From: Myxococcota bacterium
Lineage (GTDB): Bacteria > Myxococcota > B64-G9
Assembly: GCA_022710975.1 (NCBI GenBank)
Contig: JAKLGA010000017.1
Span: 1-64,000, forward strand
DNA: 64,000 bases
Direction of reading: 5' to 3'
Shown piece by piece: positions 24,069 to 33,672 of the stretch (its first letter is position 1; each line of letters opens with the position of its first letter). The notes under the pieces are model-generated. The model was given only the letters and a program-made list of their open reading frames with translations, searched no databases and was not told the DNA's origin. Position numbers and translations under genes: made by a program.

Positions 24069-24761
24069 ATGCTGAGAAAGCTCATCCCGGCCGCGCTGCT
24101 GTGCGTGCTCCTGGCCGTCCCCGCCGCCCGGGCGCAGGACGAGGAGGAGAGCGGTTCGCTCCGAGACCGTATCAAGGGGGTCTCGGGCAAGCTCTACCTC
24201 AAGTCCGGCCGGCTGGAGCTGACCCTGCTGCCCCTGACCAGCATCAGCCTCAACGACGCCTTCTACCAGAAGCTGGGCGGCGGGCTGCAGCTCGCCTACC
24301 ACTTCTCGGACGCCTGGGCGCTGGGGCTGACGGGCACCTACAGCCTGAACCTGGACTCGGGCAACGCCAACTACTACGGGCGCCAGGCCGAGGACATCCC
24401 CTACGCCGGCAAGCGCAACTTCCTGTTCAGCCTGGAGGGCATGTGGGCCCCGCTGTACGGGAAGATCTCGGTGGCCGCCGAGTGGACCCTGCACTACGAC
24501 ACGTATATTTTGCTCGGGCTGGGAGGCATCGGCGGCGACCAGACCGGCGGAGACCTGAGCTTCGGCGTGGCCGGCACGGTGGGGCTCGGGGCCCGGCTGT
24601 TCTTCCTGGACTGGCTGGCGCTGCGGCTCGAGTTCCGCGACTACCTGCTGTTCAACGACAAGGTGTCCTACGACAAGACCGAGAAGACCGACGTCCAGAA
24701 CCAGCTCATGATCAACATCGGGCTGAGCTTCTTCGTGCTGGACGCCGACCCGGAGGAGTGA
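24069..24761 (+). CDS. gltA: GltA-like outer-membrane beta-barrel, gliding machinery
   Basis: 230 residues; signal peptide MLRKLIPAALLCVLLAVPAARA. The mature protein alternates hydrophobic beta-strands ending in aromatic residues, as in small outer-membrane barrels, and ends ...LMINIGLSFFVLD. It shares LNDAFYQKLGGGL and the DVQNQLMINIGLSFF end with the next gene, so the two are paralogs, like GltA and GltB of Myxococcus xanthus. Assignment as gltA rather than gltB rests on order (gltA-gltB-gltC) and shorter length. In the Glt complex these barrels link the trans-envelope machine to the cell surface. Confidence 0.75.
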   Translation: MLRKLIPAALLCVLLAVPAARAQDEEESGSLRDRIKGVSGKLYLKSGRLELTLLPLTSISLNDAFYQKLGGGLQLAYHFSDAWALGLTGTYSLNLDSGNANYYGRQAEDIPYAGKRNFLFSLEGMWAPLYGKISVAAEWTLHYDTYILLGLGGIGGDQTGGDLSFGVAGTVGLGARLFFLDWLALRLEFRDYLLFNDKVSYDKTEKTDVQNQLMINIGLSFFVLDADPEE

Positions 24762-24764
24762 GCC

Positions 24765-25550
24765 ATGCGAACGAGAATGCACATCGCCTCGCTCCTCGCG
24801 GTCGGGCTGCTCGTGGCCGGTGGGCCGCCGTTCGGCGGCTCGGCCCGGGCCGAGGAGGGCAAGGGCGGCAAGGAGGGCGAGGCCAAGCCCGCTCCGGCCG
24901 GCGACGCCAAGCCCGCCCAGGTCGCGGACGAGGACAAGGACAAGAAGGACGTCGAGGTGCGCCAGGACCGCATCAAGAGCATCCAGCGCAAACCCGTGCT
25001 CAAGCGCATGCGCTGGGAGCTCACCCCGACCTTCTCCCTCAGCCTGAACGACGCCTTCTACCAGAAGCTGGGCGGCGGGCTGGGGCTGACCTTCCACCCG
25101 GCCGACTCGCTGGGGCTGGAGCTGGCCGGCACCTACGTCGGCACCGTCCAGAGCGACATGGTGGGCTTCTTCCAGCAGGCCAACCAGGCCCTGCCCAAGG
25201 TGTCCAAGCTGATGTACTACTTCACCGGCAGCGTGGCCTGGTCGCCGCTGTACGGCAAGCTGTCCTTCGTGACCGACGACATCGTCTACATGGACCTGTA
25301 CCTGCTGGCCGGCTTCGGCATGGCCTACTCGGAGACGGGCGCCAAGCTGGCCGGCAACGTGGGGATCGGGCTGCGCTACTTCATCAACTCGTGGCTGGTG
25401 CTCAAGCTCGAGGTGCGCGATCTCATCTACACCGAGACCTTCCGCCTGGACGTGTCACGCACCGAGTACTCGGACGTCCAGAACCACGTCATGCTCGACA
25501 TCGGTCTGAGCTTCTTCCTGCCGACCGACTTCGAGTACGAGTTCCAGTGA
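24765..25550 (+). CDS. gltB: GltB-like outer-membrane beta-barrel, gliding machinery
   Basis: 261 residues; signal peptide ending GGSARA-EEG, then a Lys/Glu/Ala-rich linker (residues 31-70) that the upstream paralog lacks, then a barrel domain with SLSLNDAFYQKLGGGLGLTFHPADSLGLELAGTY and the terminal strand HVMLDIGLSFFLP. It starts 3 bp after gltA, so translation is coupled. The long charged linker would sit in the periplasm and could contact the TPR proteins encoded next. Same family as GltA/GltB of M. xanthus. Confidence 0.75.
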   Translation: MRTRMHIASLLAVGLLVAGGPPFGGSARAEEGKGGKEGEAKPAPAGDAKPAQVADEDKDKKDVEVRQDRIKSIQRKPVLKRMRWELTPTFSLSLNDAFYQKLGGGLGLTFHPADSLGLELAGTYVGTVQSDMVGFFQQANQALPKVSKLMYYFTGSVAWSPLYGKLSFVTDDIVYMDLYLLAGFGMAYSETGAKLAGNVGIGLRYFINSWLVLKLEVRDLIYTETFRLDVSRTEYSDVQNHVMLDIGLSFFLPTDFEYEFQ

Positions 25551-25563
25551 GCGGGGTGCGGCG

Positions 25564-27594
25564 ATGCGCCACAGCAAGCTTTCCTTCGTGCTGGTGTGTG
25601 GACTCGGCCTGAGCCTGTGGCTGGGCGGGGCGGGGCCGTGGCCGGCCCTGGCCCGGGCCCAGGACGACGGGCTGGGCATCGACCTCACCGGGGACGAGAC
25701 CAAGAAGAAGAAGAAGAAGGACGCCAAGAAGCCGGACCCGAAGAAGCCGGGCGAGGCGAAGGCCGCGGACGGCAAGGCCGCCGACGACGGCGGCTTCGGC
25801 TTCGAGGCCCTCGACGTGTCGGTCAAGAGCGCCGAGAAGGAGGCCATGGAGGCCGCCCTCGACCAGATGAAGGACGAGAAGTACGAGCCCGCCGCGGTGA
25901 GCTTCTGGGATCTGTACAACAACCCGAAGGCCAAGCAGTACTTCCAGAGCTCGGAGTACCAGCTCGCCAAGGCCCTCTACCGCATGCGCCTGTACCACAC
26001 GGCGCTCCAGCACTTCGGCAAGATCCTGGAGAAGGGCACCGACCACAAGTACTTCAAGACCTCGCTCGAGTGGCTGTTCTTCATCAGCCACAAGGTCAAG
26101 GACCAGCGCGAGGTGCTCGACTACATCGCCCGCTACTCGGACGTTGAGTTCCCCAAGAAGTACCGGGACGAGTTCCTCTTCCTGCTGGCCAAGAACTTCT
26201 ACTTCCGCGCGCTGGAGATCGAGAAGGGCGCCGTCGCGGCCGCGGCGCCGGCCGCCAAGCCGGCCGAGGGCAAGCCCGCGGCCAAGCCCGCCTCCGGCGA
26301 GGAGGAGATGGGCTTCGACCTCGGCGGCGGGGACGAGGGCGAGAAGTCCGGCGGCGGGGACGACGGCCTGGGCCTCGATCTGACCGGCAGCGGCGGGGGC
26401 GGCGCGGCCGGCGGCGGCGGGCTGGACCTCGGCGGCGGCGACGAGATGGGGCTGGACCTCGAGGACTCCAAGAAGACCGGCCCGAGCGCGCTGCCCACCG
26501 ACGCGGTGGGCCTGCTGTCCAAGTCCAAGGCGCTGCTGCTGCAGGTGGGCGAGAACAGCAAGTTCTACCCCCGCGCGCGCTACCTGGAGGGCGTCATCTT
26601 CTACAAGGAGGAGAACTTCCAGGAGGCCGTGGGCGCCTTCCGCAAGGTGGTCCGCCTGCTGCACCCCAAGACGGGCAAGTTCCGCGACGACGCGCTGCGC
26701 GAGATGGCCTTCTTCCAGCTCGCGCGCACCCACTACGCGCACAAGCAGTTCCGCTACGCGCTGTTCTACTACGACCGCATCACCAGCGACAGCGTGCAGT
26801 GGCTCGACTCGCTGTTCGAGTCGAGCTGGGCCTGGTTCCGGCTGGGCAAGTTCCAGAAGGCGCTCGGCAACCTGATCACCCTCGACAGCCCCTTCTTCCG
26901 CGAGGAGTACTTCCCCGAGGGGCTGGTGCTCAAGGCGGTCACCTACTTCGAGAACTGCCGCTACCCGGAGTCCAACCAGATCGTCACCGAGTTCCGCACC
27001 CGCTACGAGCCCCTGTACAAGGAGCTGGACAAGCTCGTCTCGCAGAAGATGGAGCCCGAGGCCTACTACAAGAAGCTGCTGGCCATCCAGACCGCGCCCA
27101 GCGACGACCCCGCGGGCAAGCTGCTGCGGCGCATCCTCAAGGTGGCGCTGCAGGACGACGACCTCAAGGTGCTGAACGCCTCGGTGCTGGAGATCGAGCG
27201 CGAGATGCAGCGCATCCGCAAGAAGCCGGCCAGCTTCACCGGCAGCAAGCTGGCCAAGCGGCTGCTGGACATGCTCAAGGGCCAGCGCGACGCGCTGGTG
27301 GTGAAGGCCGGCGAGCTCACCAAGCGCCGCCTGGAGCAGGAGCGCGACGCCCTGTCCACGCTGATCGGCCAGGCGCTGCGCATCAAGCTGGAGAACGACA
27401 ACGCCGAGCTGGACGTGCTGCGCCGGGCCAAGGCCGGGGACACGGATCTCGGCCCCACGCTGCTGCCCTACGACTGGACGGCCGCCACCGACGACGAGAA
27501 GCTCTACTGGCCGTACGAGGGCGAGTACTGGCGGGACGAGCTGGGCACCTACGAGTACACGCTGACCTGGGGCTGCCGGAAGCAGGTCGAGTAG
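25564..27594 (+). CDS. gltC: GltC-like periplasmic TPR protein, gliding machinery
   Basis: 676 residues, almost the length of M. xanthus GltC (about 670). Signal peptide ending ALARA-QDD, a poly-lysine stretch (KKKKKKDAKK), then TPR-like helices (AAVSFWDLYNNPKAKQYFQSSEYQLAKALYRMRLYHTALQHFGKIL). A Gly/Asp-rich insert at about 245-305 repeats the motif G(L/F)DL(G/T)G, and further TPR units follow (ARYLEGVIFYKEENFQEAVGAFRKVV). It comes 13 bp after gltB. In M. xanthus, GltC works with the GltA/B barrels at the outer membrane. Confidence 0.8.
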   Translation: MRHSKLSFVLVCGLGLSLWLGGAGPWPALARAQDDGLGIDLTGDETKKKKKKDAKKPDPKKPGEAKAADGKAADDGGFGFEALDVSVKSAEKEAMEAALDQMKDEKYEPAAVSFWDLYNNPKAKQYFQSSEYQLAKALYRMRLYHTALQHFGKILEKGTDHKYFKTSLEWLFFISHKVKDQREVLDYIARYSDVEFPKKYRDEFLFLLAKNFYFRALEIEKGAVAAAAPAAKPAEGKPAAKPASGEEEMGFDLGGGDEGEKSGGGDDGLGLDLTGSGGGGAAGGGGLDLGGGDEMGLDLEDSKKTGPSALPTDAVGLLSKSKALLLQVGENSKFYPRARYLEGVIFYKEENFQEAVGAFRKVVRLLHPKTGKFRDDALREMAFFQLARTHYAHKQFRYALFYYDRITSDSVQWLDSLFESSWAWFRLGKFQKALGNLITLDSPFFREEYFPEGLVLKAVTYFENCRYPESNQIVTEFRTRYEPLYKELDKLVSQKMEPEAYYKKLLAIQTAPSDDPAGKLLRRILKVALQDDDLKVLNASVLEIEREMQRIRKKPASFTGSKLAKRLLDMLKGQRDALVVKAGELTKRRLEQERDALSTLIGQALRIKLENDNAELDVLRRAKAGDTDLGPTLLPYDWTAATDDEKLYWPYEGEYWRDELGTYEYTLTWGCRKQVE

Positions 27595-27624
27595 GCCGGC
27601 GCGGCAAGGACGGAGGCCTGGGAC

Positions 27625-30600
27625 ATGGTCGCGAGACGGGCGCTGTGGGCGTTGGGGGTCTGGTTCCTGGCGGCAACCGTGCTCCCGGGCGGGCCGCCCG
27701 AGGCGCAGGCCTACACCACCGGCCAGAAGAAGGAAGACCCCAAGGAGAAGAAGCGCAAGCCGCTGCTCGACTACCAGCAGATGCGCCGTGGCCGCAAGGT
27801 CGACCGCCAGATGGCCGAGAAGCGCGAGGGCATCCGGCGGCAGATCGAGGATCTGCTGAAGTTCGAGAAGGACCCCAAGGAGATCCCCCAGCTCAAGTTC
27901 CAGCTCGCCGAGAACTACTTCGAGGAGGCCCAGAGCTTCTTCGACATGGGCCAGGAGCTGGACGAGAAGCTGATGAAGGACCCGACCAACGAGAAGCTGC
28001 GGGCCGAGGTGGCCGCGGAGCAGGCCAAGCTGCGCAAGGTCGAGGACGAGTGGCGCAACAAGGCCATCGACATGTACATGCAGCTCGCCAAGGACTACCC
28101 GGACTACCCGGGCCGCGACCAGGTGCTGTTCTACCTGGGCGAGTCGCTGTGGGACATGAAGCGGCAGAAGGAAGCCCTGACGGTCCACAAGGAGCTCATC
28201 TCCACCTACCCGCAGAGCCAGTACGTGCCCGACGCCTACCTGGCCTTCGGCGACTACTACTTCGACAAGGCCGAGCTGGACAAGGCGCTGATGGCCTACA
28301 AGAAGGTGGCCGAGTACAAGGAGTCGCAGGTCTACATGTACGCCATCTACAAGCAGGGATGGTGCTACTACAACCTGCACGAGTGGGACAAGGCCAAGGA
28401 GTCGTTCCAGGAGGTCGTGCACCTGTCCGATCTCGAGTCCGCCTCCACCGGCCGGAAGATCGATCTGCGCAAGGAGGCGCTCAACGACTTCACCCTGACC
28501 TACTCCCACGAGGGCGGGGCGGAGAGCGCCCCGCGCGTGTTCCAGCGCCTGGCCCCCAAGGAGGCCCACGACCTGCTGATCAACCTGGCCAACATGTTCT
28601 TCGGCGACGGCAAGGACAAGAAGGCCATCGTCCTGTACCGCTGGCTGATCGAGCAGGAGAAGTGCTCGGCCGAGGTGCCCTTCTACCAGGGCCGGGTGGT
28701 CGACGCCGCCTCCCGCGTGGGCGAGAAGCGCTACACCGTCAGCCAGGTGCGCCGGCTGCTGGAGCTGTTCAAGGAGGTCGAGGGCTGCGTCAAGAACCCC
28801 GACGCCCGGCAGAAGGAGCGCATCCGCGAGGCGCGCGAGATGGCCGAGCTGACGCTGCGCAAGCTCTCCTCCATCTGGTACAAGGAGGCCAAGGAGACGC
28901 AGCAGAAGGACACCTTCGAGTACGCCCAGGAGCTGTTCGGCGACTACCTGGATCTCTTCCCCGAGTCCAAGGACGCCTACGACATGCGCTTCGCCTACGC
29001 GGAGCTGCTCTTCCACCGCCTGGGCCGCTACGAGCGCGCGGCGGTGGAGTACTCCAAGATCGTCGAGGAGGACCTGGCCTACAAGAAGAAGAACGGCAAG
29101 TTCCCGCCCAAGGAGACCGATCCCAAGAAGCGCTCCGCGCCGGGCACGTACATGTGCGACTCGGCCTTCAAGGCCATGCAGGCCAACCGGGAGCTGCTCA
29201 AGAAGGAGAAGAAGGCCGACCGCAAGAAGCGCAAGGAGAAGAAGGAGGAGGGCAAGAAGGACGGCGCCAAGCCCAAGCAGGAGGCCCAGCCCATCCCCAA
29301 GAACAAGCTGCGCTTCATTCGCTCGGCCGAGATCTACATGGATCACTGCCCCCAGGATCAGGACGTGGGGGACGTGAAGTACGACATCGCCAAGACCTAC
29401 TACGACTACTACCACCTCGACGAGGGCATCAGGCGCTTCGACGAGATCGTGCGCGACTTCCCCAAGAGCGATCTGGCGGTCTACTCGGCCAACCTGGTGC
29501 TCGACTCCCTCCAGGAGAAGGAGGACTTCGAGAGCCTCAACACCTACGCGCGCAAGTACTACAAGAGCCCGGACCTCATGGCCAACGAGAAGCTGCGCGC
29601 CGATCTCACCCGCCTCATCCCGGAGATCGCCTTCAAGCGCGTCGGCAACCTCGAGGCCATGCTGGCCAACCCGCCCGCGGGCAAGCCCAGGCTGGCCGAG
29701 GCCAAGATGCACAGCAAGGTGGCCTTCGCCTACATCGGCTTCTGGCGCGAGTTCCCGCAGCACGAGCTGGCCGACGAGGCGCTGTTCAACGCCTCGGTGA
29801 AGTACATGCAGGCCGAGCGCCTGGACAAGGCGCGGAAGGCGCGCGAGCTGTTGATCGAGAAGTTCCCCGAGAGCGATCTCGTGCCCGGCACCATCTTCAA
29901 CCTGGCCGAGAACTACGAGCGCATGGCCGACTTCGACCGCGCCGCCTCGCTGTACGAGCGCTACGCCGAGACCTACAAGAAGATGAAGGGCCTGGGCAAG
30001 GCCGTGTCCTACAAGGAGCGGGGCAAGAAGCCGCCGCCCCCTCCCAAGGGCAAGGACAAGAAGGACAAGGGCAAGGACGCCAAGAAGCCCGAGGCCAAGT
30101 TCGAGGGCAACCGGCGCACCTGGAACCTGGAGGACGCCCGGGACGCCCTGCTCAACGCGGGCGTCTACCGCGAGGCGCTGCGGCAGTTCGACAAGGCGGT
30201 CAAGGATCGCAACGAGTTCGTCGACCTGTTCCCGGACTCGGACGACGCCCCCAAGGTCTTCTACTCCCTCGGCCTGATGTACGAGCGCCTGGGCAAGCTG
30301 CCGCAGGCCGCCGAGATCTTCAAGACCTACTCGACCAAGTACTTCAAGTCGAACCCGGATCGGGCCATCGCCGCGCACATGAAGCGGGCGGTGCTGCTGC
30401 GCAAGGCCAAGAAGAAGGTGGACTGGAAGGAGATCGACCGCGAGGTGCGCGAGACGCTCAAGCTCTACAACCTGCACAAGAAGAAGATCAAGGAGCTGCC
30501 CGAGGCGGCCGAGGCCGCGGCCCACGCCTCCTTCATCCTGGCCGAGCCGGTGTACGAGGACTTCATCAAGTACAAGTTCACCCTGAGCGGCGCAGGCAAG

Positions 30601-31341
30601 AAGCTCGAGGAAGGGCTCAAGAAGATGCTGGCCGAGAAGGTCAAGCGCTTCAAGAAGGTCGAGACGACCTACACCGACGTGGCCAAGCTCAAGCAGCCCG
30701 AGTGGGCCATCGCCTCCCTGTACCGCATCGGCCGCGCCTACGAGAACTTCGCCGAGACGTTCTACAACGCGCCGCTGCCCAAGGGGCTCACCCCGGAGCA
30801 GATCGATCTGTACAAGGGCATGCTGCGCGAGCAGGGCCAGCCCTTCGAGGACAAGGCGGTCGCCCACTTCAAGGCCGCCGTGGACAAGGGCTCGGAGCTC
30901 GGCTTCTACTCCGACTACTCCCAGAAGGCGCTGGAGAAGCTGCAGCACTACCGCCCGGCCGAGTTCCCCCGCGAGCAGCTCGGCTTCTCCCTGGGGCTGG
31001 CCGCCGCGCCGGCCTTCCGCAACCCGCTGCTGCTGGCCCTGTGGGACGACGCCAAGGCGAAGCCCGAGCTGCTGAACGAGCCGCCCCTGGTCACCCAGCG
31101 CGTCGGCGGCGAGCCCGTGCCCGCCCCGGCGCCCGAGGTCAAGGACCGGGAGGCGCCGAAGGATCCGGACAAGGGCCCGCCAGCGGGCGATCAGGCCAAG
31201 CCCGGCGAGCCGGCCAAGGCCTCGGGCGAGGCCAAGCCGGCGGAGGCCGCGGCCAAGCAGCCCGAGCCGCCCAAGGAGCCCGGGGATCCCGCTAGCGAGG
31301 CCATGCAGGAGGACGAGCCGGGTGACGACGAGTTCGAGTGA
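27625..31341 (+). CDS. gltD: GltD (AgmU)-like giant periplasmic TPR protein
   Basis: 1238 residues, close to M. xanthus AgmU/GltD (about 1200). Signal peptide ending PEAQA-YTT. The body is repeated TPR units (QVLFYLGESLWDMKRQKEALTVHKELISTYPQS; DAYLAFGDYYFDKAELDKALMAYKKVAEYK) broken by lysine-rich linkers (KKEKKADRKKRKEKKEEGKK at about 530; PPPPPKGKDKKDKGKD at about 810). The last ~110 residues are Pro/Ala/Lys/Glu-rich and end acidic. AgmU spans the periplasm and is part of the moving gliding complexes of M. xanthus. It lies in operon with gltC (30-bp gap). Confidence 0.88.
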   Translation: MVARRALWALGVWFLAATVLPGGPPEAQAYTTGQKKEDPKEKKRKPLLDYQQMRRGRKVDRQMAEKREGIRRQIEDLLKFEKDPKEIPQLKFQLAENYFEEAQSFFDMGQELDEKLMKDPTNEKLRAEVAAEQAKLRKVEDEWRNKAIDMYMQLAKDYPDYPGRDQVLFYLGESLWDMKRQKEALTVHKELISTYPQSQYVPDAYLAFGDYYFDKAELDKALMAYKKVAEYKESQVYMYAIYKQGWCYYNLHEWDKAKESFQEVVHLSDLESASTGRKIDLRKEALNDFTLTYSHEGGAESAPRVFQRLAPKEAHDLLINLANMFFGDGKDKKAIVLYRWLIEQEKCSAEVPFYQGRVVDAASRVGEKRYTVSQVRRLLELFKEVEGCVKNPDARQKERIREAREMAELTLRKLSSIWYKEAKETQQKDTFEYAQELFGDYLDLFPESKDAYDMRFAYAELLFHRLGRYERAAVEYSKIVEEDLAYKKKNGKFPPKETDPKKRSAPGTYMCDSAFKAMQANRELLKKEKKADRKKRKEKKEEGKKDGAKPKQEAQPIPKNKLRFIRSAEIYMDHCPQDQDVGDVKYDIAKTYYDYYHLDEGIRRFDEIVRDFPKSDLAVYSANLVLDSLQEKEDFESLNTYARKYYKSPDLMANEKLRADLTRLIPEIAFKRVGNLEAMLANPPAGKPRLAEAKMHSKVAFAYIGFWREFPQHELADEALFNASVKYMQAERLDKARKARELLIEKFPESDLVPGTIFNLAENYERMADFDRAASLYERYAETYKKMKGLGKAVSYKERGKKPPPPPKGKDKKDKGKDAKKPEAKFEGNRRTWNLEDARDALLNAGVYREALRQFDKAVKDRNEFVDLFPDSDDAPKVFYSLGLMYERLGKLPQAAEIFKTYSTKYFKSNPDRAIAAHMKRAVLLRKAKKKVDWKEIDREVRETLKLYNLHKKKIKELPEAAEAAAHASFILAEPVYEDFIKYKFTLSGAGKKLEEGLKKMLAEKVKRFKKVETTYTDVAKLKQPEWAIASLYRIGRAYENFAETFYNAPLPKGLTPEQIDLYKGMLREQGQPFEDKAVAHFKAAVDKGSELGFYSDYSQKALEKLQHYRPAEFPREQLGFSLGLAAAPAFRNPLLLALWDDAKAKPELLNEPPLVTQRVGGEPVPAPAPEVKDREAPKDPDKGPPAGDQAKPGEPAKASGEAKPAEAAAKQPEPPKEPGDPASEAMQEDEPGDDEFE

Positions 31342-31390
31342 ACCCGCGCCGCGCCGCTCGTGTCGGGTGCTGGAGAGGAGAGGGTGGTCC

Positions 31391-33343
31391 ATGACGAGGC
31401 TGCTGAGAATCCTGGCTGTGGCTGGGCTGGCCCTCCTGGTCGGGGGATGCCCCAAGGACACGGTGAAGCCCGACGACAAGCCGTCCCAGCCGACGGCTGG
31501 CGGCGACGCGGCGCAGCCTCCGCCCAAGAAGGTCGAGGTGTCCGAGACCACCAAGCTGGCCTTCGCCGACGCCGTGGCCGCCTACCAGCAGCAGAAGAAG
31601 AGCGGCCGGTTCGACTACGAGGATCTGCTGTCCCGCTTCCGCGCGATCCTCGAGGCCGACCCGAAGGCGGCCGAGGCCCACTACAACCTGGGCTGCGTCC
31701 TCGAGGCCATGCGCAAGGACGAGGAGGCGCAGAAGCACTACCAGCAGGCCCTCGAGCTGCGGCCCGACCTCACCCTGGCCGCGGCCAACTGGGGCGCGAT
31801 GCTGGCGCGCCAGGGCAAGCTCGATCAGGCCATCGAGGTCTACAAGCGGGCGCTCAGCAAAGACGCCAAGAACTCGGCCGTGCTGCTGAACATGGCCAGC
31901 GTGTACCTGGACCAGAAGAAGTACGACGTCGCCCTGCAGAAGTCCGCCGAGGTGCTGGTGCGCGACCCGACCAACGTGGGCGCCTACCGCATCATGTCCT
32001 CGGCCTACCTGGAGAAGAACGACCTGGACATGGCCCACCTGCTGTGCCTGCGCGGGCTGCTGGTGAAGAAGGACGATCCCATCCTCTACAACACCCTGGG
32101 GCTGGTGCTGCTGAAGCAGAAGAAGGTCCCCGAGGCCCTGGCCCAGTTCCGGGCGGCCCTGGAGGGGCAGCCGGACATGATCTCCACCCGGCTGAACATC
32201 GCCAAGATCGCGCTCGACTACAAGGACTTCCGCATCGCCAAGGAGGAGTTCACCCGGATCCTGGAGTACGAGCCCGGGCACCGGCAGGCCGCCTTCGGCC
32301 TGGCCATCGCGGCCCGCGGCAGCGGAGACATCGACGCGTCCAAGGCCCAGTTCCTCGCCCTGGCCGAGAAGTACCCCAAGGATCCGGCCCCCCACCAGTG
32401 GCTGTGCCGGCTGGCGCTGCGGAACTTCAACAACCCGGCGGAGGCCAAGCAGGCCTGCAAGAAGTGCATCGACCTGGCCGGCGTGGACGACAGCTCCGAC
32501 CACCCCTGCGTGGCCATGGCCAAGGAGTCGGTCCAGTCGATCGAGATGGAAAAGAAGATGAAGGTGGCCGAGGCCAAGGCCCTCGAGGAGCAGAAGAAGT
32601 ACGAGGAGAAGCTGGCCATGCTGGCCAAGCTGCGGCAGGACATCGTGGACCGGGAGTGGGAGAAGGGCAAGAAGGACTGCCTGGTCCTCCCGCCCGGGAA
32701 GCTGGACACCAAGGAGCTCGACTTCGTCCTCGAGCCGCTGGCCATCACCCCGGAGAAGGCCAACACGGTCAAGCTGGTGGGCTACCTGTGGGAGGACGTG
32801 AAGGACGTCTTCGTCGGCACCATCAAGACGAAGTGGCGCAAGGTGAACGAGTACACGCTGGAGATGATCGTCCCCAAGGATCTCGAGCTCGGGCCCTGGG
32901 ACGTGCTGATCCGCATGAAGGACAAGTCCGAGATGTACTTCGGCGGCGGCCTGTGGGTGGGGGAGAAGCCCAAGTGCGGCGAGGCGGCCAAGCCGGGCGA
33001 GGGAGCCAAGCCTGGCGACGGGGCCAAGCCTGGCGAGGGGGCCAAGCCGGGCGATGGGGCCAAGCCGGCCGACGGGGCCAAGCCAGCCGACGGGGCCAAG
33101 CCGGGCGATGGGGCCAAGCCGGCCGACGGGGCCAAGCCGGCCGAGGGAGCCAAGCCGGCCGAGGGAGCCAAGCCGGGCGAGGGAGCCAAGCCGGGCGAGG
33201 AGGCCAAGCCGGGTGAGGGAGCCAAGCCGGCCGAGGGTGGGGACAAGAGCAAGGAACCGGGAGCTCCGGGTGCTGTCCAACCGGCCGGCGAGTCGGGAGG
33301 CGACGAGGAGCCTGAGGACTCCGGCGAGCCAGGATCGCCTTGA
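31391..33343 (+). CDS. gltE: GltE (AglT)-like TPR lipoprotein
   Basis: 650 residues from an ATG preceded by GAGGAGAGGGTGG. Lipobox LVGGC at about C20. TPR units cover about 85-340 (AEAHYNLGCVLEAMRKDEEAQKHYQQALELRPD; LAAANWGAMLARQGKLDQAIEVYKRAL; NSAVLLNMASVYLDQKKYDVAL). After a helical stretch comes a beta domain (about 440-530) and then 14 tandem hexapeptides AKP(G/A)(E/D)G. The plan matches AglT of M. xanthus, required for A-motility. It keeps the D-E-F-G-H-I-J gene order. Confidence 0.87.
   Translation: MTRLLRILAVAGLALLVGGCPKDTVKPDDKPSQPTAGGDAAQPPPKKVEVSETTKLAFADAVAAYQQQKKSGRFDYEDLLSRFRAILEADPKAAEAHYNLGCVLEAMRKDEEAQKHYQQALELRPDLTLAAANWGAMLARQGKLDQAIEVYKRALSKDAKNSAVLLNMASVYLDQKKYDVALQKSAEVLVRDPTNVGAYRIMSSAYLEKNDLDMAHLLCLRGLLVKKDDPILYNTLGLVLLKQKKVPEALAQFRAALEGQPDMISTRLNIAKIALDYKDFRIAKEEFTRILEYEPGHRQAAFGLAIAARGSGDIDASKAQFLALAEKYPKDPAPHQWLCRLALRNFNNPAEAKQACKKCIDLAGVDDSSDHPCVAMAKESVQSIEMEKKMKVAEAKALEEQKKYEEKLAMLAKLRQDIVDREWEKGKKDCLVLPPGKLDTKELDFVLEPLAITPEKANTVKLVGYLWEDVKDVFVGTIKTKWRKVNEYTLEMIVPKDLELGPWDVLIRMKDKSEMYFGGGLWVGEKPKCGEAAKPGEGAKPGDGAKPGEGAKPGDGAKPADGAKPADGAKPGDGAKPADGAKPAEGAKPAEGAKPGEGAKPGEEAKPGEGAKPAEGGDKSKEPGAPGAVQPAGESGGDEEPEDSGEPGSP
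32987..33238 (+). repeat. 14 x 18-bp in-frame repeat in gltE
   Basis: Fourteen near-identical 18-bp units encode AKP(G/A)(E/D)G. The lysine and acidic residues alternate, giving a flexible zwitterionic tail in the periplasm. Units differ mainly at the Gly/Ala and Glu/Asp codons, showing they arose by duplication and partial homogenisation. Confidence 0.93.
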
Positions 33344-33387
33344 TATTGAATGGTTTTCGCAAGACCTGAAGCGCAGGAGGTCGTGAG

Positions 33388-33657
33388 ATGAAGACTGCAG
33401 GCCGCTGGATGATCGCGTGGCTGACCGGCCTGGCGTTGCTCCTCGGGCTGGCCGCATTCGCCTCCGCACAGGAGGACGAGAGCGTCATCTACAAGAAGAA
33501 GACGGTCTACAACTTCGAGGATGACACGATCACCGGCGATCTGACCCGCCCGGATCAGGAGTTCCTCACCGGTCGGAAGATGGCCAGGCACAAGAGCCTC
33601 ATCCGCATCCGGCAGGATTTCAAGGAGCGGGTGTTCCAGTCCGTCAAGGACCTGTAG
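33388..33657 (+). CDS. gltF: GltF (CglF)-like small periplasmic gliding protein
   Basis: 89 residues from an ATG preceded by AGGAGG. Signal peptide ending AAFASA-QED; the mature ~62 residues are highly charged: YKKKTVYNFEDDTITGDLTRPDQEFLTGRKMARHKSLIRIRQDF. Identity rests on position between gltE and gltG and on small exported size, as for GltF of M. xanthus. No domain is recognisable. It is co-transcribed with its neighbours (44-bp and 15-bp gaps). Confidence 0.75.
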   Translation: MKTAGRWMIAWLTGLALLLGLAAFASAQEDESVIYKKKTVYNFEDDTITGDLTRPDQEFLTGRKMARHKSLIRIRQDFKERVFQSVKDL

Positions 33658-33672
33658 GCCGGAGGTGACGCC

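Noticed and set aside
25489-31554. Minus-strand open frame of about 2000 codons opposite gltC-gltD
   Set aside because: It is antisense to well-supported TPR genes, and its leucine/valine/glycine-rich translation is what reversed lysine/glutamate-rich GC-biased codons give. No start or domain supports it.
32987-33238. 18-bp repeats in gltE as CRISPR or an integron feature
   Set aside because: No spacers; units are coding and keep the frame.
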